Source of the DNA: an uncultured Alphaproteobacteria bacterium
Lineage (GTDB): Bacteria; Pseudomonadota; Alphaproteobacteria; Caulobacterales; Parvularculaceae
Direction of reading: 5' to 3'
DNA length: 13,169 nt
Assembly: GCA_937895955.1 (NCBI GenBank)
Contig: CALAZI010000194.1
Coordinates: 1 to 13,169 of the forward strand
Numbering within the stretch: position 1 is the first letter of the stretch; the number at the start of each line of letters is the position of its first letter. Of this stretch, positions 6,371 to 13,169 are shown in pieces. The notes under the pieces are model-generated. The model saw nothing but the letters and a program-made list of their open reading frames with translations, was not told where the DNA came from and searched no databases. A program made the position numbers and the translations under genes.

Positions 6371-7807
6371 ATGAAACAGATGCAGGGCCTTGATGCGGCC
6401 TTTGTCGCGTTTGAGCAGCCTAATGCGCCAATCCATATCGGCTCCATCGCGATTTACGACCCTTCGACCGCGCCCGGCGGCTTCGTGCGCTTCAAGGACA
6501 TTCTGCATTTCATCCGCCACCGGCTGCATCTCGCCAAGACGATGCGCCAGCGCATGGTCAAGGTGCCGTTCGGCATCGACTATCCCTATTGGATCGAAGA
6601 CCCGAATTTCGATCTCGAATATCATGTTCGTCACGCCGCTCTGCCGAAACCCGGCGACTGGCGTCAGCTCTGCATTTTGACGGCGCGCACATTCGCGCGC
6701 CCGCTCGATCTGACGCGCCCGCCGTGGGAGCTTCTGATCGTTGAGGGTCTGGACAATGTCGATGGCGTCCCGAAGGGCAGCTACGCGATCCTTTCGAAGG
6801 TTCACCATGCGGCGATCGACGGCGTTTCCGGGGTCGATCTGATGCACGCGCTGCACACGCTGACGCCTGACGTTCAGGAAATCCCCGATCCCGATCCCTG
6901 GAAGCCGGAGCGCATGCCGAGCCAGCTCGGCATGTTTGCGCGAGGCTATGTGCGCGGCTTCACCAATCCCTTGCGGCAGGCGAAAGTTGCGGCTGACTCA
7001 ATTCCCGGCATGTACAAAATCGCCAAGGGCGCCATCAAAGGCGATTTCGACATCGCCTCAACCCTTTCGACGCCGCGCACGCGCTTTAACGGCAAGGTGT
7101 CGGCGCACCGCGTCATCGACGGGCGCTCATTCGCGCTTGCGGACATCAAAAAGATGCGCATTCTCGCCGACGGCGCGACGGTCAATGACGTCATGCTGTC
7201 GATCGTCGGCGGCGCGATGCGGGCTTACCTCATCGACAAGGACGAACTGCCGGACGAAACGCTCGCCGCCATGGCGCCGATCTCCGTGCGGGCGGATAAT
7301 GAAAAGAATGCGATGGGCAATCAGGTGTCGGCGATGCGCGCGCCGCTGGGCACGCATATCGAAGACCCGGTTGAGCGTATCGCTTTCGTGAACGCTGAAA
7401 CGCAGAAATCCAAGGCGATGACGAATGCGCTCGGCGCGCGACAGATGGCGGAGATGAGCAAGCTGTCGCCGGCGCTCTATATGGGCATCGGCGCGCGGCT
7501 CTATTCGCAATGGGGTCTCGCCAATCGCATCAGGCCGATCTTCAACACGGTCGTGACGAATGTGCCGGGACCGCCGGTGCCGATCTATTCCACCGGCGCG
7601 CGGCTCGTGAACATATTCGGCAATCTCTGCCTTCTCGACGGCGTCGCGCTCGGCCATGTCGTTCAAAGCTATGTCGACAAGATCACTGTGACGGCGACTG
7701 CCTGTCGCGACGCGATGCCCGATCCCGCCTTTTACGCCGAGTGCATTCAGGCCTCGTTCGACCAGCACCTTCAGGCGGCGGAAGAGGCGTCGAAAGCCGC
7801 TGCGTAA
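6371..7807 (+). CDS. wax ester synthase/diacylglycerol O-acyltransferase (WS/DGAT family)
   Basis: A membrane-associated enzyme that transfers acyl groups from acyl-CoA to fatty alcohols or diacylglycerol, forming wax esters or triacylglycerol stores. The 478-residue length is usual. The N-terminus MKQMQGLDAAFVAFE is typical, and the catalytic HHxxxDG motif is intact as HHAAIDG at 145-151 (His146 the expected base), preceded by RPPWELLIVEGL at about 116-127. The C-terminal half carries TVNDVMLSIVGGAMRAYL and NTVVTNVPGPPVPIY, both family hallmarks. Start ATG 6371 follows GGGAGAGGG at 6358-6366. The alpha/beta hydrolase gene begins 55 bases after the stop, a pairing that suggests linked synthesis and turnover of neutral lipid. 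Some family members act on other acyl acceptors, so substrate is not certain. Confidence 0.93.
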   Translation: MKQMQGLDAAFVAFEQPNAPIHIGSIAIYDPSTAPGGFVRFKDILHFIRHRLHLAKTMRQRMVKVPFGIDYPYWIEDPNFDLEYHVRHAALPKPGDWRQLCILTARTFARPLDLTRPPWELLIVEGLDNVDGVPKGSYAILSKVHHAAIDGVSGVDLMHALHTLTPDVQEIPDPDPWKPERMPSQLGMFARGYVRGFTNPLRQAKVAADSIPGMYKIAKGAIKGDFDIASTLSTPRTRFNGKVSAHRVIDGRSFALADIKKMRILADGATVNDVMLSIVGGAMRAYLIDKDELPDETLAAMAPISVRADNEKNAMGNQVSAMRAPLGTHIEDPVERIAFVNAETQKSKAMTNALGARQMAEMSKLSPALYMGIGARLYSQWGLANRIRPIFNTVVTNVPGPPVPIYSTGARLVNIFGNLCLLDGVALGHVVQSYVDKITVTATACRDAMPDPAFYAECIQASFDQHLQAAEEASKAAA

Positions 7808-7862
7808 GCCGGTTGCCGGCGTTAGGAAACAAGGCGAGCCTCGGCGGGAAAGGAATCAAGCC

Positions 7863-8666
7863 ATGGTTGCGTTTGAGGCGGGAAGGGCTGTTGGGATGAG
7901 GCCGGAAGAGCACAAGGTTCGGCCGCCGTCATTGTTCTGGCTGCTGACGGAAGGCCGCGCCGTCTTCGAATTCGGCGCCTTTTACTATCTTCGCCTTCTG
8001 ATGCGCTATTTGCCCAAGGGCGACGGGCATCCCGTTATCGTGCTGCCCGGTTTTGTCGCGAGCGACGCCTCGACGGGACCAATGCGCGGCGTGTTGAAGG
8101 ATCTCGGCTATCCCGCCTATGGCTGGGGGCTGGGACGCAATCTCAAGTTCAACGATGAACGCGAAGCGGCGATGGCCGCGCTTGTCGATCGCGTTTACGC
8201 CGAGCACGGGAAAAAAGTCTCGATCATCGGCTGGAGTCTTGGCGGCGTGTTCGCGCGCGAGCTTGCGAAAATGGCGCCGGAAAAAGTGCGCAGCGTCATT
8301 TCGCTCGGCAGTCCAATCACGCCGCATCGCGACTTTTCCAATGCGCGCACGCTCTACGACGCGATCAACGGAGCGCCGGAAGAACGCCGCGCGGCGCAGC
8401 TTGCGCAGTTGAACAAGGCGCCGCCCGTGCCGACGACGTCGATCTTTTCAAAGAGCGACGGCATCGTCGCCTGGCGCGGCTCCATCCAGCATCGCGAACA
8501 CGGGCATGATCTCATTGAGAACATCGAAGCGCCGGCGAGCCATTTCGGGCTCGGCGTCAATCCTCTCGTCATCTATGTGATCGCCGACCGTCTGGCGCAG
8601 GCGGAAGGCGAGTGGAAGCATTTCGATTATGAGGGTGCGCGGAAGCTTTTCTTTCGCGGCCACTGA
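7863..8666 (+). CDS. alpha/beta hydrolase, lipase/esterase-like
   Basis: A serine hydrolase of 267 residues, probably acting on acyl esters. The nucleophile elbow GWSLGG stands at 123-128 (Ser125) after the strand KKVSIIG. The oxyanion region looks like VIVLPGFVASD at 58-68. Asp199 in SKSDGIVAW and His227 in PASHFGLG are well placed to complete the triad. No signal peptide is seen; a hydrophobic stretch at 34-50 may help membrane contact. Two starts are credible: ATG 7863 behind GGAAAGGA, and ATG 7896 behind GGGAAGGG, which would remove 11 residues; I keep the first. Position just after the WS/DGAT gene suggests a lipase or acyl-transfer partner in storage-lipid metabolism, which is inference from context. 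Confidence 0.87.
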   Translation: MVAFEAGRAVGMRPEEHKVRPPSLFWLLTEGRAVFEFGAFYYLRLLMRYLPKGDGHPVIVLPGFVASDASTGPMRGVLKDLGYPAYGWGLGRNLKFNDEREAAMAALVDRVYAEHGKKVSIIGWSLGGVFARELAKMAPEKVRSVISLGSPITPHRDFSNARTLYDAINGAPEERRAAQLAQLNKAPPVPTTSIFSKSDGIVAWRGSIQHREHGHDLIENIEAPASHFGLGVNPLVIYVIADRLAQAEGEWKHFDYEGARKLFFRGH

Positions 8667-8667
8667 C

Positions 8668-8685
8668 CGCCGTCGAGCGCCGGCG
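8668..8685. terminator. weak hairpin between convergent genes, possible bidirectional terminator
   Basis: CGCCG (8668-8672) can pair with CGGCG (8681-8685) across an 8-base loop in the 28-base gap between converging stop codons. There is only a short ATTT after it, so intrinsic termination is uncertain. Confidence 0.2.
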
Positions 8686-8694
8686 ATTTCCGCA

Positions 8695-9312
8695 TTAGCG
8701 CGCCGCTTGATCCAGCAGGCTCAGACGCGGCACGATTTCGCCCGGGCGGATCAGCGCGCCCGGCGCGATGACGGCGTTGGCGCCGATGCGCGCGTTGTCG
8801 CCGACAAGCGCGCCGAATTTTTCAACGCCGGTGTCTAGAACTTCGCCGTCAAGAAGGATGCGAATGCGTTTGTCATCGAGTTCATTGCGGTAATCGGCGA
8901 TGACGGCGCCGGATTCGATATTGACGTCAGCGCCGATGATTGAATCGCCGATGAATGATTGATGCGCGACTTTTGAACCGCCGAGCATGAAAGTCGATTT
9001 AAGCTCGCAGGAGGGCCCGACGACGCAGCCTTCATCGAGAAAGACCCCGCCGCGGAGATAGGCGCCCGCGGCGATGAAGGCGTTGGGGCTGACGATGGCC
9101 GGCGACTTGATCGTCGCCCCTGTTTCGACGGTCGCGGTTCGATGCACGGCGACGCCGTCAGTCACCGTATAGCCGTTCAGCGCTCCGATGGCGCGCCGGA
9201 TGATCGGCCCGGCGCGCGCTGTGATTTCCCAAGGGGCGAGTTCGCATAATTCGCGGAACAGGCCGTCTTTCGCCGAGGCGATCCAGTCACGCAGATCAAT
9301 GGGAGAGGCCAA
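8695..9312 (-). CDS. hexapeptide-repeat (left-handed beta-helix) protein, acyltransferase or sugar-nucleotidyltransferase C-domain-like
   Basis: A 205-residue cytosolic protein with an N-terminal helical part (1-45) and then imperfect hexapeptide turns from about 50 to 190: VAVHRTATVETGATIKSPAIV, an insertion with FLDEGCVVGPSCELK, GDSIIGADVNIESGAVIADYRN, and VGDNARIGANAVIAPGALI. This gives a left-handed beta-helix, the fold of LpxA and of the C-terminal domains of GlmU and related sugar-nucleotidyltransferases; VLDTGVEKFGALVGDNARIG is especially like the latter. No nucleotidyltransferase domain or GxGTRxxP motif is present, so it is not a full GlmU. The only well-placed start is TTG at 9312, three bases after the PH-domain gene's TAG, with a weak ribosome site, so coupling to that gene is likely. 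Substrate is unknown. Confidence 0.78.
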   Translation of the reverse strand: MASPIDLRDWIASAKDGLFRELCELAPWEITARAGPIIRRAIGALNGYTVTDGVAVHRTATVETGATIKSPAIVSPNAFIAAGAYLRGGVFLDEGCVVGPSCELKSTFMLGGSKVAHQSFIGDSIIGADVNIESGAVIADYRNELDDKRIRILLDGEVLDTGVEKFGALVGDNARIGANAVIAPGALIRPGEIVPRLSLLDQAAR

Positions 9313-9315
9313 GGC

Positions 9316-9861
9316 CTAATCGTCGTCGTCGGTTCTGCGATCGATGTCGCTCGATCGCCGAAGGTCCGCTTTCGCCTTTTCGATGATACGCCGCACGTCG
9401 ATAGGATCGTCGATATTCGGCAGTGTGATGACGCCGACGCCGGTGCCGCGCAGAACGAGGCTGCCGTAACCGAATATCCGGCCCCAGACGGACTGTGTGA
9501 GGGTGATCTCTTCGATCTTGTTGAGCGAAACTTCCTGCGTGTTCCGCGAGATGAGGCCTGTCTTGTAAACGAAGCGATAGGTCGTGACGGCGATTTCCGT
9601 CGTCCAGAGAATGATCATGTGATTAAGGAGGATCAGCGCGCCGATCCCGAAGCTGGCGAAGACGAACCACCAACCGACGCGCAATTCCTCAAAGGCGATG
9701 GGGTCGCTGAACGTGCCGAAATGCAGGAGCGTGTACATGACGGCCGGCGCCGCGCCGAGCGCGAACCAGAGCACCGGAAAAAAGCTGAAGGTCCAATTGA
9801 AATGAACCCGGTAAGCGATCTCCTCGCCCGGCGCCAAAGTCTTGTCGACATAGCCCGCCAT
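9316..9861 (-). CDS. bacterial PH-domain (bPH2/DUF304, YdbS-like) membrane protein
   Basis: The 181-residue protein has a short cytoplasmic lead (1-25), two transmembrane helices (about 27-47 and 63-85), then a PH-like domain: EIAVTTYRFVYKTGLISRNTQEVSLNKIEEITLTQSVWGRIFGYG is the usual strand-turn pattern, ending GTGVGVITLPNIDDP, and a charged helix. The tail is Asp-rich (TDDDD). The family is widespread and its function is poorly known. I choose ATG 9861: AGGAGG (minus strand, 9879-9874) lies 12 bases before it, somewhat far, and family sequence starts there. The frame is open back to 10014, but that extension would cross the TATAGT promoter element and reads as low-complexity Arg/Ala sequence. 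It is co-oriented with and 3 bases from the beta-helix gene. Confidence 0.85.
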   Translation of the reverse strand: MAGYVDKTLAPGEEIAYRVHFNWTFSFFPVLWFALGAAPAVMYTLLHFGTFSDPIAFEELRVGWWFVFASFGIGALILLNHMIILWTTEIAVTTYRFVYKTGLISRNTQEVSLNKIEEITLTQSVWGRIFGYGSLVLRGTGVGVITLPNIDDPIDVRRIIEKAKADLRRSSDIDRRTDDDD

Positions 9862-9918
9862 TCTGACCAAACCCCTCCTCAGGTCGCCGCTACGCCCCCG
9901 CCGCGCCGGCATTTCGTT

Positions 9919-9924
9919 ACTATA
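9919..9924 (-). promoter_or_regulatory. probable -10 element TATAGT for the leftward PH-domain gene
   Basis: TATAGT on the minus strand matches five of six bases of the sigma-70 -10 consensus, within an AT island (CTATATAG at 9920-9927) in otherwise GC-rich DNA. It would place transcription start near 9912, about 50 bases before the ATG at 9861. No good -35 is visible 16-18 bases upstream. Confidence 0.4.
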
Positions 9925-9973
9925 TAGAGACCGGAGCGCGGCTGGAAAGACGAGAGCGGCGTTGAAAGCCTGT

Positions 9974-9999
9974 CTGGCGCACGATAAGAGGCGCGCCAG
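9974..9999. repeat. inverted repeat CTGGCGC-N12-GCGCCAG in the ettA upstream region
   Basis: Two perfect 7-base arms (9974-9980 and 9993-9999) flank 12 bases. The element lies between divergent genes, 56 bases before the ettA start. It could be an operator or a leader hairpin; a weak rightward promoter (TTGAAA 9962-9967, GATAAG 9983-9988, short 15-base spacing) would overlap it. Confidence 0.4.
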
Positions 10000-10033
10000 T
10001 TTCACCCGAAACACGGATTCAAACCGGAAAGAG

Positions 10034-10047
10034 CGCCCCTCCGGGCG
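10034..10047 (+). promoter_or_regulatory. small GC hairpin covering the ettA ribosome-binding region
   Basis: CGCCC (10034-10038) pairs with GGGCG (10043-10047) over a CTCC loop. It ends 8 bases before the ATG at 10056 and includes the purine-rich GGGCGGA that must serve as Shine-Dalgarno. It could lower translation initiation; this is inference. Confidence 0.3.
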
Positions 10048-10055
10048 GACACGAT

Positions 10056-11723
<1,668 letters not shown>

Positions 11724-11824
11724 AGGTCTGATCGGGGCCGCCGTCGCGGTCGAACAGCGCCGGCTTATTGACCTCACCCCCGAAACCCGGTGACGATCAG
11801 CCCTTCAGAACATGAGGGTTCACC

Positions 11825-13090
11825 ATGAATCGCGCCGTTTTCCTGACCGCTTTATTCGCCGCCGCGCCCGCTATGGCGACGCCGACATATTTGACGTCGG
11901 CGCGGATGATCGATCCTGCGAACGGCAAGGTCGTTTCCGATCCGGCGATTGTCGTAGAAGACGGTAAAATCACATCCGTCGGGACGAAAGCGACGCTTTC
12001 CGCGCCAGACGGCGCCGAGACGATCGATCTTGGCGCGAAAACGATCCTGCCCGGCCTCATCGACATGCACACGCATTTGATTGGCGACGCATCGCTCGGC
12101 GGCTATGCCGGCATCGGCGAAACGCGCGAGGCGGCGATGATCTGGGGCGTCATCAACGCTGAGAAGACGCTGATGGCGGGCTTCACGACGGCGAGGAATG
12201 TCGGCGCCGGCGATTATGCGGATGTCGCCTTGCGCGATGCGATCAATGAAGGGCTGGTTCCCGGCCCTCGTCTTTACGTTTCGGGGCCGTCGATCGGCAT
12301 CATCGGCGGGCATTGTTCCGACTACAACATTCTGCCGAATGATTTTCAGATGTTGGGGCCGGGCGCGGCGACGGGGCCGTGGGAAATGCGCGCGAAAGTC
12401 CGCACGAACATCAAATACGGCGCCGACCTCATCAAGACATGCTCGACGGGCGGCGTCTTTTCAAAGGGCACGATTCCGGGCGCTGAACAGAACACGGTCG
12501 AGGAGCTGTCTGCGATCGTCTCGGAAGCGCACCAGCGCGGCCTCAAGGTCGCCAGCCACGCGCATGGAGCCGCCGGAATCAAGAACGCGATCAAGGCAGG
12601 CGTCGATACGATCGAGCACGCCTCCTATCTCGACAAGGAGGCGATCAACATGGCGAAGTCAAAAGGCGTCTATCTCGCCATGGACATCTACAACACCGAA
12701 TACACGCAGGCCGAAGGCCGCAAGAACGGCGTTCTGGAAGAATCCCTGCGCAAGGACGCCGAGATCGCCGAAATCCAGCGCGAGAGTTTCCGCGCGGCTG
12801 TGAAAGCCGACGCGAAAGTCGTCTACGGCACGGACAGCGGCGTCTATCCGCATGGCGATAACGGCAAGCAATTCTCTTGGATGGTCAAATACGGCATGAC
12901 GCCGATGCAGGCGCTGAAATCAGCGACCGCGCTCGCCGCCGAAGCGCTCGGCAAGGAAAAGGAACTCGGCCGGATCGCTCCCGGCTACGCCGCCGACATC
13001 ATCGCCGTCGAGGGCGACCCGCTTGAAGATGTGACCGTTCTTGAAACCGTCGGCTTCGTCATGAAGGGCGGCGCGGTGTTCAAGGAATAA
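11825..13090 (+). CDS. exported metal-dependent amidohydrolase (imidazolonepropionase/prolidase-like)
   Basis: A probable periplasmic binuclear metal hydrolase, 421 residues. A signal peptide (1-18: MNR, hydrophobic core, AMA-T cleavage site) precedes a small beta domain and the TIM barrel. Metal and catalytic residues are all present: His82 and His84 in DMHTHL, a lysine that may be carboxylated (Lys204 in GADLIKTCSTGG), His245 in ASHAHG, His265 in IEHAS, and Asp337 in YGTDSGVYPHG. TARNVGAGDYADVALRDAINEGLVPGPRL is typical of the Xaa-Pro dipeptidase-like subgroup of the amidohydrolase superfamily, so an N-acyl amino acid or dipeptide substrate is plausible but unproven. ATG 11825 follows GAGGG at 11814-11818 by 6 bases. 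A co-directed gene starts 29 bases after its stop, so the two may share a transcript. Confidence 0.9.
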   Translation: MNRAVFLTALFAAAPAMATPTYLTSARMIDPANGKVVSDPAIVVEDGKITSVGTKATLSAPDGAETIDLGAKTILPGLIDMHTHLIGDASLGGYAGIGETREAAMIWGVINAEKTLMAGFTTARNVGAGDYADVALRDAINEGLVPGPRLYVSGPSIGIIGGHCSDYNILPNDFQMLGPGAATGPWEMRAKVRTNIKYGADLIKTCSTGGVFSKGTIPGAEQNTVEELSAIVSEAHQRGLKVASHAHGAAGIKNAIKAGVDTIEHASYLDKEAINMAKSKGVYLAMDIYNTEYTQAEGRKNGVLEESLRKDAEIAEIQRESFRAAVKADAKVVYGTDSGVYPHGDNGKQFSWMVKYGMTPMQALKSATALAAEALGKEKELGRIAPGYAADIIAVEGDPLEDVTVLETVGFVMKGGAVFKE

Positions 13091-13119
13091 GACCGATAAC
13101 GGCGAATAATAGGGCGCAA

Positions 13120-13169
13120 ATGAAACTGACCAGAAGAGAAATCGGCGCGCTGGCGGCGATCGGCGCGGC
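13120..13169 (+). CDS. 5' end of a gene for a probable twin-arginine-exported protein (partial)
   Basis: ATG 13120 follows AGGG (13111-13114) by 5 bases, and 16 codons are seen before the window ends: MKLTRREIGALAAIGA. The TRREIGALAA pattern, a twin arginine followed by an Ala/Gly-rich hydrophobic core, resembles a Tat signal, though the residue after RR is Glu and the motif is not perfect. It starts 29 bases after the amidohydrolase stop on the same strand. The mature protein is outside the window and cannot be named. Confidence 0.6.
   Translation, partial: MKLTRREIGALAAIGA

Noticed and set aside
7127..7768. 213-codon minus-strand open frame opposite the WS/DGAT gene
   Set aside because: The translation is His/Arg-rich shadow sequence, the complement of a strongly supported gene.
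7808..7820. GCCGG-TTG-CCGGC hairpin just after the WS/DGAT stop
   Set aside because: The stem is only 5 base pairs and no T tract follows; the hydrolase gene begins 43 bases later with its own ribosome site, so a terminator is not supported.
9862..10014. 51-residue N-terminal extension of the PH-domain protein
   Set aside because: It would cross the TATAGT element and has no family similarity that I can see; ATG 9861 has AGGAGG upstream.

Overview
The window is GC-rich, compactly coded bacterial chromosome, most likely from an alphaproteobacterium. That assignment rests on protein style, short intergenic gaps, TTG/GTG starts fused to stop codons, an EttA of proteobacterial type, and a TTGAC-N4-GTCAA Fnr/FixK-type box. 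A marine Parvularculales/Hyphomonadales-like lineage is a guess from the wax-ester-synthase gene pair, not something the sequence proves. I see no tRNA, rRNA, insertion sequence, phage gene, CRISPR array or sign of recent transfer. All complete genes look intact.

Left edge (1-214): the first 19 codons of a leftward gene with a strong ribosome binding site. A divergent intergenic region follows, carrying a perfect Fnr/FixK-like palindrome at 112-125. Region A (215-6254) is one tight rightward run of seven genes: transaldolase, a ZntB-like CorA-family metal transporter, a large DUF3772/MscS mechanosensitive channel, a nine-cysteine DUF1272 protein, a FAHD1-like acylpyruvate hydrolase, a small two-helix membrane protein, and free methionine-(R)-sulfoxide reductase. 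Four of the six junctions are 4-base stop/start overlaps (TTGA, TTGA, GTGA, ATGA), so transcription as one unit with translational coupling is likely. The products cover carbon flow, metal and osmotic homeostasis, and oxidative repair; no single pathway joins them all.

Region B (6255-8666) is a two-gene neutral-lipid unit. It holds a wax ester synthase/diacylglycerol acyltransferase with an intact HHxxxDG motif, then an alpha/beta hydrolase with a visible Ser-Asp-His triad. The leader holds a hairpin and a 10-base palindrome. Region C (8695-9861, leftward) holds a bacterial PH-domain membrane protein followed by a hexapeptide-repeat (left-handed beta-helix) protein. It converges on region B and diverges from ettA.

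Region D (10056-end, rightward) holds ettA, a ribosome-associated ABC-F ATPase; then an exported amidohydrolase with a full binuclear metal site; and at the right edge the first 16 codons of a gene whose product begins with a twin-arginine-like signal. I found no clear evidence of a wholly new multi-gene system. The points most worth a second look are the Fnr-like box in front of an unseen gene, the conserved-looking inverted repeats in the ettA and acyltransferase leaders, and the unusual seven-gene run.
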